From Comamonadaceae bacterium (GTDB taxonomy: Bacteria > Pseudomonadota > Gammaproteobacteria > Burkholderiales > Burkholderiaceae_C), in NCBI GenBank assembly GCA_947373185.1, contig CANBWP010000023.1:1-38810 (forward strand): DNA of 38,810 bases, given 5' to 3'. Made by a program: the position numbers and the translations under genes. A model generated the notes under the pieces. It searched no databases, had not been told where the DNA came from, and worked only from the letters and a program-made list of their open reading frames with translations. Positions 1 to 7,720 of the stretch are shown here, one piece after another. Position 1 is the stretch's first letter. Each line of letters starts with the position of its first letter.

Positions 1-35
1 TGAGTTAGCCCCCTGAATGACAGTCCCATCGGTAT
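1..35 (+). repeat. Left terminal inverted repeat of the IS
   Basis: The sequence pairs imperfectly, with one gap, with the reverse complement of 1293-1326. The shared parts are the initial TG, a CCC(C)TG(A/T)A block, and CAGT.CC..CGGTAT at the inner end. The exact outer base is uncertain because the window begins here. Confidence 0.7.
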
Positions 36-64
36 TCCTTAAACTAACAACTAGGAATACGACT

Positions 65-466
65 ATGGATATGACTATGTCATCAATAAGACCTAACCGG
101 GTGGAAGTGGTCACCAGTGTTCAGCGCCGCAGGCGCTGGACTCCGGAACAAAAGCTTGAAATCGTCAAACAAACCAATGAACCAGGAAGTTCTGTTTCTT
201 TGGTTGCCCGCCAACATGGATTGACTGCAGCACAGTTGTTTCAGTGGCGCAAAGCTTATTTGGAAGGTTCTTTGGTCGCAGTCGGTGCCAATGAAACCGT
301 TGTCCCGGCCTCTGAACTTCAAGAAGCGATGAGACGCATTAAACAACTTGAAGGTGCGCTTGGACGCAAGACTCTGGAGAACGAGATTCTCAAGGAGGCT
401 GTGGACTTTGCCAAAGCAAAAAAGTGGATTGTGCGCTCGCCTGTATTGCCCGGGGACGAGCAATAA
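65..466 (+). CDS. IS2-like transposase OrfA (DNA-binding subunit)
   Basis: OrfA of IS3-family elements binds the terminal repeats, and its N-terminus forms the front half of the OrfAB transposase. The helix-turn-helix region follows [14 protein letters not shown] and runs through [19 protein letters not shown]. The C-terminal part (around [20 protein letters not shown]) has the leucine heptads of the oligomerising zipper. The ATG at 65 is preceded by AGGA about ten bases upstream and lies outside the left repeat. An earlier in-frame ATG at 17 lies inside the repeat and is less likely. The frame overlaps orfB by 43 bases. The length of 133 residues is normal for the subgroup. Confidence 0.85.
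   Translation: MDMTMSSIRPNRVEVVTSVQRRRRWTPEQKLEIVKQTNEPGSSVSLVARQHGLTAAQLFQWRKAYLEGSLVAVGANETVVPASELQEAMRRIKQLEGALGRKTLENEILKEAVDFAKAKKWIVRSPVLPGDEQ
418..424 (+). promoter_or_regulatory. Programmed -1 ribosomal frameshift site (A AAA AAG)
   Basis: Six A followed by G fall in the orfA phase as gcA-AAA-AAG. This is the classic slippery heptamer, and a -1 slip enters the orfB frame exactly at the overlap to give the OrfAB fusion. The phase was checked by codon positions (416, 419, 422 for orfA; 424 for orfB). Confidence 0.85.
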
Positions 467-1290
467 GGGCGGTGTGCATGGCACTGGGCGTATCGCGCAG
501 CAATGTGTTGACCAAGAAGGCCCGCTCAACTGATTGGTCTGATTTGAGAAAGTCACCACCTAGAACTGACGACGCAGACCTCAAGGATGCCATTGCCTGC
601 GTGGTTAAAGATCGAGCCACCTATGGCTATCGAAGGGTCTGGGCAAGGCTGAAGATCGATGGTCGCCAGATCAACCATAAGCGCGTTTACCGAGTAATGC
701 GCGATGAGGGCTGGCTGCTGTTTAGACAAGGTCAAAAGCCTTTGGATACCAGGAAACACGAAGGCACAGTGGCCGTGAAAGAAAGCGATACTCGCTGGTG
801 CTCAGATGGATTAGAACTGTCGTGCGACAACGGAGAACGAGTCCGCGTGGCATTCGCGCTGGACTGCTGCGACAGAGAGATCATGAGCTGGGTAGCCACC
901 ACCAAAGGCATTGATGCGGGACTGGTTGGAGACTTGATGATGCAGGCTGTGGAGAACCGATTCGGATCAAACGGCAAGCCGCCTAAAACGATTGAGTGGC
1001 TGACGGACAACGGCAGTTGTTACACCGCTGCAGAGACCAGAAGCTTTGCCAAAGAACTGGGTCTAAAGCCTGTGACAACACCGGTGACAAGCCCTCAAAG
1101 TAACGGCATGGCTGAGAGCTTTGTGAAGACACTGAAACGGGACTACGCCAAATTGGCTAACCGGCCAGATTCAAAAACTGTGATGGCTCAGCTGAAAGAT
1201 TGGTTCGATGACTACAATTCGTATCACCCGCACAGTGCACTTGGTTACTTGCCACCAACACTGTTCAGGGAGAAACGATCGGTAACTTAA
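424..1290 (+). CDS. IS2-like transposase OrfB (DDE catalytic domain)
   Basis: This is the catalytic half of the IS3-family transposase, normally made as an OrfAB fusion by the -1 frameshift at 418-424 rather than from its own GTG at 424. An HTH_21-like segment ([13 protein letters not shown], about residues 66-78) precedes the integrase core. The catalytic triad is visible as D128 (WCSDGLEL), D195 (WLTDNGSCY) and E231 ([15 protein letters not shown]). The 35-residue spacing between the second D and E is that of the DD(35)E family. The conserved tail [11 protein letters not shown] is present. No internal stop or truncation is seen, so the enzyme looks functional. Confidence 0.92.
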   Translation: MDCALACIARGRAIRAVCMALGVSRSNVLTKKARSTDWSDLRKSPPRTDDADLKDAIACVVKDRATYGYRRVWARLKIDGRQINHKRVYRVMRDEGWLLFRQGQKPLDTRKHEGTVAVKESDTRWCSDGLELSCDNGERVRVAFALDCCDREIMSWVATTKGIDAGLVGDLMMQAVENRFGSNGKPPKTIEWLTDNGSCYTAAETRSFAKELGLKPVTTPVTSPQSNGMAESFVKTLKRDYAKLANRPDSKTVMAQLKDWFDDYNSYHPHSALGYLPPTLFREKRSVT

Positions 1291-1292
1291 AC

Positions 1293-1326
1293 ATACCGGC
1301 GGTACTGGATTACAGGGTCAAGACCA
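1293..1326 (-). repeat. Right terminal inverted repeat of the IS
   Basis: Read on the minus strand from 1326 it starts TGGTCTTGACCC and ends in CCGGTAT, matching the left terminus at 1-35. The last base is inferred from the TG...CA rule of IS3-family ends and could be a few bases off. Confidence 0.65.
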
Positions 1327-1409
1327 TTGGTGGCTTAGAAGAATTTGCGAGCACTTTAATGTATTGCAACTCGAATCACACGGAAAAATGGGTCGAGGAT
1401 TTTGGATGA
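1327..1409 (+). pseudogene. Possible 3' remnant of a gene cut by the IS
   Basis: Directly after the right IS terminus a plus-strand frame reads on for 27 codons (GGLEEFASTLMYCNSN...KWVEDFG) before TGA at 1407-1409. It looks protein-like but is too short to assign to a family. It could be the tail of an interrupted reading frame whose 5' part lies left of the window, or chance. No start codon or ribosome site belongs to it. Confidence 0.25.
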
Positions 1410-1462
1410 TCGTAGAAAAAATTTAATCCAATTTCCAAATCAAGATGCATCAGAGCTAGTGT

Positions 1463-2209
1463 TCATTTGCTAGCTACTAAGGAAATTCTTGGTCCATTTC
1501 GTTCCAACTTGTCAGATAGAACCTGTATACAACTAAATCCGTTTTTTATCAAAAGTTCCAATAAGTGACTTTTCAGTAACCACTTGGAAGTAGGTGCCAT
1601 GCCTGAAAAAACATCGTCGTAGCCAAGCTCTTTGTATTCATAGTATTTGTAGCCTGTCTCATGCGTTTGAATAGCCATTTCATCCGTCGCGTAGTGGGTA
1701 TCAAGAAGGACGGCAGTTTGGATCTTTGGAAGAAGTGTGTTGAGATGGGTGACTGGATCAAACAAATGATAGAGAACGCCAACGTGATGTAGAACATCAA
1801 AATCAGGTAGTGAACTTGTTTGCTCCTCGTCATCTATATCAAGAACATACACTTTAGGAAAAACTCCGTATGCGGCGCAGCGTGACAGAGTTTTTGTAAC
1901 ATTCTCAATTCGTGAGTCTACGGCCACAACAGTAGATGTATGTAATAGAAGCCCTATTGTGTGAACGCCTTCAAAGCAGCCCACTTCCAGTACTGATTTG
2001 TTGGCTAGGTTTATAACTTCATTCAGTTTAATGATTCTTAAATCTGGAATCTCTTGACTCTCAGAACGCTTGCCTTCCCAAGCTTGCTGACCAAGCTTGC
2101 GACCAAGTGAATCTTCTGTGAAGCACTTCCATGGTAATAGTCGGTTAAGAACTGCTAGATCTAGGTCCGATAAATGCTCAAAGGCTTGATAGTTGGATTT
2201 GGATGTCAT
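1463..2209 (-). CDS. Class I SAM-dependent methyltransferase
   Basis: This 248-residue protein has a Rossmann methyltransferase core. Motif I is VLEVGCFEGVHT (about residues 73-84). The acidic end of beta-2 is VVAVDSR, and a motif IV-like segment reads DVLHHVGVLYHLFDP. The substrate cannot be read from sequence. It is the last gene of a three-gene minus-strand group with two glycosyltransferase-like genes, 26 bases after its upstream neighbour, so it may methylate a sugar or glycan. A role in modifying flagellin glycan is inferred only from location. The coding sequence is AT-richer than the flagellar genes to the right. Confidence 0.75.
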   Translation of the reverse strand: MTSKSNYQAFEHLSDLDLAVLNRLLPWKCFTEDSLGRKLGQQAWEGKRSESQEIPDLRIIKLNEVINLANKSVLEVGCFEGVHTIGLLLHTSTVVAVDSRIENVTKTLSRCAAYGVFPKVYVLDIDDEEQTSSLPDFDVLHHVGVLYHLFDPVTHLNTLLPKIQTAVLLDTHYATDEMAIQTHETGYKYYEYKELGYDDVFSGMAPTSKWLLKSHLLELLIKNGFSCIQVLSDKLERNGPRISLVASK

Positions 2210-2235
2210 ATCGAAAATAAATCATTAACAAATGA

Positions 2236-3282
2236 TTATTGGTATGGATTGAACTCATGCCACGTCTCAATTCGTGAATCAATTTCGGAAAAATCCTGAA
2301 TATTGAAAGTTGAAAAATATCCAGCAAGGTGTTCCCTTGCGTTAGGGCTCGTAGCCCAAGTACTCATCGAAGTATCTGGATGGGATATGAGTTCATTCCC
2401 CCAAAAGAGGGTTTGTAAAGCCAACGAAGGGCTAAATGTATAAGTTGTTTTGCAGTAAATTGCTAACAAATTGCCGATACCATTTGAGTCTTTATTCTCA
2501 AGCAATTGAACATTTGTAAGTTCACTAATTTCATGACGTTCTTGCAATGTTAAAGGGTGCTGTGGCTTTTCATTGCAGACAATTTTTTTGTTAGGATTTG
2601 CAAGCGCAAAAGATCGCAAATAATCGAGCCTATTTTTATATGAAATTTCTGATTTGACCGTCCAGTTTTCATAGGAAGGTATCGGGACATAAACGACATT
2701 CCAGTGTCCGACTTTATCTTTTCCTATCCCCAAGTTAACCAACCATTCGTCAGCCTTCGTATTTAACTGAACAAGGGCCTGTTGATTAATTGGTAAATTG
2801 AAGGTTGGATATTTTGAAAGAACACTTTTGTGGTGATATCCGCCCGGATCAAATTGGTGATAAATAGGAAAAGGATGTCGATTAAAAATGCCCAATTCGT
2901 AATGCAAGAAAAGCTTATTTGGCCAAATTTTTCTATATATTGAGGTCGGCGCCGTGGAGATAACTATGTCTGGCTCTACTCCATTTGTATGAAGATCATT
3001 GATTGTTAAATCCTCAATTTCGATTGAGGCTTGATTCACATAAAGCAGCGCATTGTTAAGGTCAGCTTGTAGCTTGAAGTCATCAAACTTGGGTGATGCA
3101 ATGACATACTGAACTTGAAGTGCGGAAGATAAGAAGTCTTCTTTTATTTTGTCTGTGCCGTAAATGGTTACCTTGTGTCCAGCCTGAATTAATGAAGCCG
3201 AAATTTTTTGGAACACAGGGACGCGATGCAATCTTTGACTGTCAGTCAAAGATTGCGGATCAAGGCACAAAAGAAAATTCAT
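2236..3282 (-). CDS. Putative glycosyltransferase-like protein of unknown family
   Basis: This 348-residue protein is not recognised with certainty. The start (MNFLLCLDPQ...LIQAGHKVTIYGT) resembles the first beta-alpha unit of GT-B fold enzymes. A later segment, around TYTFSPSLALQTLFWGNELI, looks like the acceptor/nucleotide-binding region of capsule-type transferases, where a large producing or visible site is named after a serine or proline. No signal peptide or membrane helix is visible. Its ATG overlaps the stop of the upstream glycosyltransferase by four bases, which indicates translational coupling and a shared pathway. Function remains inferred from context. Confidence 0.5.
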   Translation of the reverse strand: MNFLLCLDPQSLTDSQRLHRVPVFQKISASLIQAGHKVTIYGTDKIKEDFLSSALQVQYVIASPKFDDFKLQADLNNALLYVNQASIEIEDLTINDLHTNGVEPDIVISTAPTSIYRKIWPNKLFLHYELGIFNRHPFPIYHQFDPGGYHHKSVLSKYPTFNLPINQQALVQLNTKADEWLVNLGIGKDKVGHWNVVYVPIPSYENWTVKSEISYKNRLDYLRSFALANPNKKIVCNEKPQHPLTLQERHEISELTNVQLLENKDSNGIGNLLAIYCKTTYTFSPSLALQTLFWGNELISHPDTSMSTWATSPNAREHLAGYFSTFNIQDFSEIDSRIETWHEFNPYQ

Positions 3283-3980
3283 ACAGCAGGTAATGCACTG
3301 ATGGGATGTTTAAGTTGTGCCGAATAGGTCGTACGCTTCAATTCCTGATGCCATTCATTTGCCATAGGCGCATTGGCATATTCATTAAAGCAAGGTGTGC
3401 CTAATGTCCAATGCAGCAATCTCGCTTGATGGTTAGCCCCAAACTCGTCGGGTAACCAATTCCATTCGATCGGTAGTTGACCAATTTCATGATCTTGAAG
3501 CCACTTGAATCTGTGTAATGTAGGACCATTTGATTGTCTAACGAACTCTGGTGTTACGGATCGGTTGGAAGGGTGAGCGCAATTCCAAAGTACAACGCTA
3601 GACCAATTTTTTCTAGGGTAGTTTGAGTTCGTAGCACCTAAATATTTTTGAGTTGCCTTACTGATGTAGTCGTGTTGAACGCACATGACGGCAAATCTGT
3701 CGTCGCGTAAGTTCCACAAATTTGCAATGTCTTCTCGAAAAATCATGTCACCATCTACAAACAGCGCCCATCCCTTGTAACGCATAAGATGTGGGACCAA
3801 AAAACGGCTGTAAATAAATTGGTTGCTACCGTCTTGGTGTGATTCTTGGTAGTCTTTAAGGTGGTCAAGGACCAGGGGCGTTATTGCAACCGGCTGCGAC
3901 GATGTGCCGATAATGCTTTGTACACAAACGTGATACGCAATACTTTCTCGGGTGTCGTAACCAATGAAAATGTTAAGCAT
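3279..3980 (-). CDS. Small DxD glycosyltransferase (GT-A fold)
   Basis: This 233-residue protein opens with MLNIFIGYDTRESIAYHVCV, a hallmark of a family of small GT-A (GT8-like) transferases. The metal/nucleotide-sugar motif appears as LFVDGDMIF (about residues 72-80). Downstream are NWSSVVLWNC and a WNWLPDE segment typical of the acceptor side. It is the first gene of a translationally coupled minus-strand operon reaching to 1463. A sigma54-like element lies about 90 bases upstream at 4071-4086, which would link it to the flagellar regulon. Donor and acceptor sugars are unknown. Confidence 0.75.
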   Translation of the reverse strand: MLNIFIGYDTRESIAYHVCVQSIIGTSSQPVAITPLVLDHLKDYQESHQDGSNQFIYSRFLVPHLMRYKGWALFVDGDMIFREDIANLWNLRDDRFAVMCVQHDYISKATQKYLGATNSNYPRKNWSSVVLWNCAHPSNRSVTPEFVRQSNGPTLHRFKWLQDHEIGQLPIEWNWLPDEFGANHQARLLHWTLGTPCFNEYANAPMANEWHQELKRTTYSAQLKHPISALPAV

Positions 3981-4013
3981 TTAACCCTCGTTAAACATTT
4001 TTCTCGCTGAGTT

Positions 4014-4029
4014 GACTTCGTTTGAAGTC
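4014..4029 (-). repeat. Small hairpin in the leader of the small glycosyltransferase gene
   Basis: GACTTC-GTTT-GAAGTC is a perfect 6-bp stem with a 4-base loop, between the candidate sigma54 element and the ATG at 3980. Its role is unknown. Confidence 0.4.
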
Positions 4030-4070
4030 GTAAGTGCAACTATGTCAAGCAGTAGTAGCTCATTCAATCA

Positions 4071-4086
4071 AGCAATATTTAAGCCA
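4071..4086 (-). promoter_or_regulatory. Candidate sigma54 promoter for the small glycosyltransferase operon
   Basis: Read on the minus strand: TGGCTT-AAATA-TTGCT. It keeps the invariant GG and GC dinucleotides at the correct spacing, and the -12 box is perfect. The -24 box departs from TGGCAC at its last two bases. It lies about 90 bases before the ATG at 3980. It is weaker than the elements at flgB and flgJ. Confidence 0.5.
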
Positions 4087-4134
4087 GAAAAAAACGACAA
4101 TTTTTAATAAAGTGAATGCTTTTGTAGGCCGAAA

Positions 4135-4152
4135 ATGGCAACAAATTGCCAT
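4135..4152 (-). terminator. Hairpin after the giant glycosyltransferase gene
   Basis: Read on the minus strand, ATGGCAA-TTTG-TTGCCAT is a perfect 7-bp stem followed by TTTTC. It lies 26 bases after the stop at 4179. The stem is short and only half GC, so termination may be partial. Confidence 0.45.
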
Positions 4153-4178
4153 CACAACTTCCTGAAGAAAAAGTGTGA

Positions 4179-7100
4179 TTACCTCAGCCAGGCATTCGTC
4201 CATTTATCAAGAGCGTCACTTCGAAGCATCCATTTAGCATGGACTTCGGCTTTGAGGGCATGGCCGCGTGTCGAAGATGTCTGCAGATCATTGACATGTT
4301 GTCGAATTGCATCAACCCAGTTTTTGTAGCGATTTTTCACAATTTGAATGGGCAGCCCGCTGTCGACATACGCCCTCGTATCACTACAAATTACGGGATA
4401 GCCACATGCGCCATACTCAAGGAGACGCAAATTACTTTTGCAATCATTGAATTGACTATTCTCAAGCGGTGCTAAAGCCAAATCTAAATCTAGACTCGCT
4501 AGCTTTTGCGGATAGGCATCTATTGCCACGCCATAATGGAATTCCTTGACGTAAGGTCGAAGTTGTTCTGGACACATACCTAAGAATACCCAGTCAACTT
4601 CATTGGCGAGATTTTTTACCACATCAAAAATAAGCTCGAGATCGCCTCGATGTGAACTGCCTCCGGCCCATCCTACGCGAGGTTTTTTATGTTCAGTTTT
4701 ATGAGTGTCTAATTTCAGCCACCAATCAGTAGGTAATTGCAGCTCAAGAATTTGGATGTTTGGATGCCAGTCACGCACAGCTTCAGCCAAACCCGGCGTG
4801 GAAACAATCAACTTATCTACCAATGAAACGCCATCTTTGATTTTTCTTAATAAGTCACTGGGAAACTTTTTACGATCTGGATTTTTCATAGGAAGTCTGT
4901 GAATAAGATCATCAATTTCAAAAATTTTGTAAGCCTTGGAATGTGTTTTTGAGTGCTTCATGTATTCCAACATCGAGTTTTCAAAAGGCTTCTGAAAAAT
5001 GATGGTGTCAGGTTGAATTCGCTCTAATTCAACCGGTAGCAAGGGTCGGAAGGTACAAACTCCATCAGCCAATCCTTCCGCCTCCATTGCGCTCAATGGT
5101 TGTATAAGCCGATATTGACCGCAACCAACATTGTCTGATGGATGGATCAAAATCACCGGATCGGGTCGCCATGTAACGGGTCGAAATGAAATTTCTGAAT
5201 CTGGTTCTAACGAAAAAGACGGACCACTTAATGAAAAATTACGGTTGTAAGCAGAATCTCTAGCAAGTTGAGGTAGCCATTGTTTGAAGAATTTATGCTC
5301 TTCTTCTGAACGAGATTGGCAAAAGTATTCTTCAGTTTTTCCTAAGGCGGGATCGGGGCTTGAATGGGTCGTTGCAACAATTGAATGTGCTGTCCAAATG
5401 ATTTTGATGTCTCTTGCATGTAACCGAAGACACAAATCAATTTGTGTAAGTTGTGTGCTCTTAAGCGATGTATCAAAGCCCTTCAACTCAGAGAAGTATT
5501 GTTTGGAAAACATCATGCAGTCCGATGAGATCGCATGGAATTGCTGCTCTAAATTGAGCCGTTGCATGTAGCCAGAAGAAGTCCAATGTTCACCTTTGAA
5601 GGCGTTTCCGCTAACGCCGTGCAATCCTAATATGACGCCAGACTGCTCGACAAATAAATCTGAATTGATGATTTTTGCGCCAACCACAGCAACTTCAGAT
5701 CTGAGTGCGTGATTGAGTAGCGCATCCAGCCATGAAGGCTCAATAAAACGCGTGGCGCAATTGACAAACAAGAGGTGTGATCCTCGTGCGATGGTCGCAG
5801 CTAGATTAGACGCGTGAGCAAAATTTCCTAAGTGTTCAACCGCGACAAAACGAAAACGAACAGGATCAATTTCGATAAAACCCTTGATCCATTCTGAAGA
5901 TGCGTTGTCTGTTGTAGCTGCTTCAACAATTAAAATCTCATAGTTTTTATAACTTGTAAATTCAAGCAGCGATTCAATACAACTTTGAGTCTCAGATAAA
6001 TCCTCGTTTCGAATGATGATGGAGATTAAAGGTGAGCATGAATGACTGTAAATGGTTCGGTAAAGTCTTGGCTTTAAAGTAACTGCTTGAGATGCATGGT
6101 CTGTCACTGATTGAATGTGCTCATTCAGAATAGCCAATTCAAGACTTTCACTTTCTGATGCACTCGGTTCGGCAGAAATGAGAAGTGGTTCTGAAATGTG
6201 CAAGATATTTGCAACACCACAATTTCGAATCAGTCTAAGAATGAAATCCAGTTCAAAAAAACCGCCAACACTTTCTTTTAAAGGGCCATGTTTTTGAAGT
6301 GTTGACGTTCTAAAAAACCAATGATTTGACATCAGCCATGGAAAGCTCAATAGCAAATCTGAATCAAAGTCAGGCAGCAATGCTGCTTCAACACTGCCAG
6401 TGGGTGAAAGTATTAATTTGTCGGAGTAGGCCGCTTTGACTTCATGATTGGAAACCATTTGTGACAAACAGAGCAGGAGTCCACTCCGGGTAAATTCATC
6501 TCCAGCATTAACGAAAAGTAGCCAGTCAAAATTAGATCTATCGCAAATATTAACAAGCCGATCCAACTTTGCCACTGCCCTTGAAACGACCAATACTTCG
6601 GTGCTTGTGCAAATTAATCCGGATGCCGCTATGTTCAGCGAGTTCGTGGTGAGATCCAATTTGGCAGGGGAATCCAGATCCGCTGTCTTGATAATCACAT
6701 GTAGCTTAATTGGATCTTTGAACTTTGCAAAAAATTGTGAAAACTTGATGATTTGTGATTCAGTGAGTGAACGCTTCGATGCCCACCTGCTGGCGTCGCT
6801 AAAGTTAAAACCTGAGATTGTCAGGCCTTGATCAAATGCCAATAAGGGGAAATATCTTTCCAATGCATGGGCTAAAGTCCCTTCAATTTGTCCACTTTCG
6901 ATTTCAAAATCTGACTGTTGAATATTGAGTTTTGCAAGTTCATGGAATATGGCGCCACGTGTCCAAAACATAGTACCTGCAAAGAATTGAGCCCCAGCTG
7001 GGTATTCGGTTCGGCTTGCCGTAATACGGTTCCAATGTGCAATTGTGTCGGGATGGTAGAAGGATTGAGCAAGTGGTGTTAGGAATTGATCGGGGCCAGC

Positions 7101-7520
7101 GATGCCAACTTCAGGGTTGCTTGAAAAGTAGTCAAAAATTAAATGAGTTCGGCCAGTGGGGAGTAAGCCATTTAAAAGATCATCCCGCCACTCATCACCT
7201 TGTGAGCCTTTTTTATGAGTTGATTTCTTGCTGTGAATTTTTAAGACTAAGTCATATGCATGCAATGGCACTGAACGAACCAATTCAATCAAGGGACCTA
7301 CATCGCGCCCTTTGTTTTCAAATCCGAAAATATTTGCACGTGGGAAGTCTGAGAGTACAAGGCGGTTGACATTCGCAACTTGAAAATCAGGCGTAGTGAT
7401 GAACAGGTCTGTTGTTATAGGCAGTTGGGCCAAGCGCTCTTTAAATTGAGGCCATAAATCTAGGTGAAATAAGTGTAGGACCACCGCAATGGAGGGCCAA
7501 TGTTTCTCATTAACTGTCAT
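4179..7520 (-). CDS. Giant multidomain glycosyltransferase (RgpF-like + GT2 + GT4-like)
   Basis: This 1113-residue protein appears to fuse several transferase modules. Residues about 1-235 resemble rhamnan synthesis protein F (FENKGRDVGPLIELV at 67-81, then VLKIHSKKSTH). Residues about 270-480 look like a degenerate GT2 unit (LLFVNAGDEF). Residues about 498-720 form a second GT2-like module (PLISIIIRNEDLSETQSC, LLFVNCATRF, GFDTSLK). Residues about 790-1113 are GT-B/GT4-like (VGWAGGSSHRGDLELI and SNLRLLEYGACGYPVICSD). There are no membrane helices. The gene lies 200 bases after fliC, separated by a strong terminator, so it probably has its own promoter. A role in flagellin or surface-glycan glycosylation is inferred from position. 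The DNA is AT-richer than the flagellar genes. Confidence 0.72.
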   Translation of the reverse strand: MTVNEKHWPSIAVVLHLFHLDLWPQFKERLAQLPITTDLFITTPDFQVANVNRLVLSDFPRANIFGFENKGRDVGPLIELVRSVPLHAYDLVLKIHSKKSTHKKGSQGDEWRDDLLNGLLPTGRTHLIFDYFSSNPEVGIAGPDQFLTPLAQSFYHPDTIAHWNRITASRTEYPAGAQFFAGTMFWTRGAIFHELAKLNIQQSDFEIESGQIEGTLAHALERYFPLLAFDQGLTISGFNFSDASRWASKRSLTESQIIKFSQFFAKFKDPIKLHVIIKTADLDSPAKLDLTTNSLNIAASGLICTSTEVLVVSRAVAKLDRLVNICDRSNFDWLLFVNAGDEFTRSGLLLCLSQMVSNHEVKAAYSDKLILSPTGSVEAALLPDFDSDLLLSFPWLMSNHWFFRTSTLQKHGPLKESVGGFFELDFILRLIRNCGVANILHISEPLLISAEPSASESESLELAILNEHIQSVTDHASQAVTLKPRLYRTIYSHSCSPLISIIIRNEDLSETQSCIESLLEFTSYKNYEILIVEAATTDNASSEWIKGFIEIDPVRFRFVAVEHLGNFAHASNLAATIARGSHLLFVNCATRFIEPSWLDALLNHALRSEVAVVGAKIINSDLFVEQSGVILGLHGVSGNAFKGEHWTSSGYMQRLNLEQQFHAISSDCMMFSKQYFSELKGFDTSLKSTQLTQIDLCLRLHARDIKIIWTAHSIVATTHSSPDPALGKTEEYFCQSRSEEEHKFFKQWLPQLARDSAYNRNFSLSGPSFSLEPDSEISFRPVTWRPDPVILIHPSDNVGCGQYRLIQPLSAMEAEGLADGVCTFRPLLPVELERIQPDTIIFQKPFENSMLEYMKHSKTHSKAYKIFEIDDLIHRLPMKNPDRKKFPSDLLRKIKDGVSLVDKLIVSTPGLAEAVRDWHPNIQILELQLPTDWWLKLDTHKTEHKKPRVGWAGGSSHRGDLELIFDVVKNLANEVDWVFLGMCPEQLRPYVKEFHYGVAIDAYPQKLASLDLDLALAPLENSQFNDCKSNLRLLEYGACGYPVICSDTRAYVDSGLPIQIVKNRYKNWVDAIRQHVNDLQTSSTRGHALKAEVHAKWMLRSDALDKWTNAWLR

Positions 7521-7624
7521 CCGTTTGAGTCCAATCGGAAAGTACCACTTGCATTATCATAATTTTCGGTAAAACATTTCTAGCCGGAAATACGGAGAGG
7601 GGTCCAAATTATTGACAATTTGAC

Positions 7625-7640
7625 ACCTAAGGCATTAGGT
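7625..7640. repeat. Perfect 6-bp hairpin ACCTAA-GGCA-TTAGGT
   Basis: This short inverted repeat lies between the fliC terminator and the start of the giant glycosyltransferase gene. It could be a second termination structure or an operator. Nothing in the sequence decides which. Confidence 0.35.
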
Positions 7641-7651
7641 AAGCAAAAAAA

Positions 7652-7685
7652 ATGCCAAAAAAAAAGGTCACCGAAGTGACCTTTT
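7652..7685 (-). terminator. Strong intrinsic terminator after fliC
   Basis: Read on the minus strand, AAAAGGTCAC-TTCG-GTGACCTTTT is a perfect 10-bp stem closed by a very stable C(UUCG)G tetraloop and running straight into a T tract of about nine. It lies 36 bases past the fliC stop. This is the clearest terminator in the window and fits a highly expressed flagellin transcript. Confidence 0.93.
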
Positions 7686-7720
7686 GGGAGTTGGCTGTTA
7701 GGCCAACTAAAGGACTGGAT

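Larger units (their letters stand above)
1..1326 (+). mobile_element. IS3-family insertion sequence, IS2-like subgroup, apparently complete
   Basis: Two overlapping frames (orfA, orfB) are flanked by imperfect terminal inverted repeats. The left end reads TGAGTTAGCCCCCTGAATGA and the right end, read inward from 1326, reads TGGTCTTGACCCTGTAATCC. Both begin with TG and converge on the shared inner sequence CGGTAT. About 1.33 kb, two frames and an A6G slippery site are typical of the IS2 group. No frame disruption is visible, so it may be active. The window starts exactly at the apparent left terminus, so the target duplication cannot be checked from this side. Confidence 0.88.

Noticed and set aside
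83..559. 158-codon minus-strand frame across the IS orfs
   Set aside because: It is the opposite strand of a recognisable transposase and has no motif of its own.
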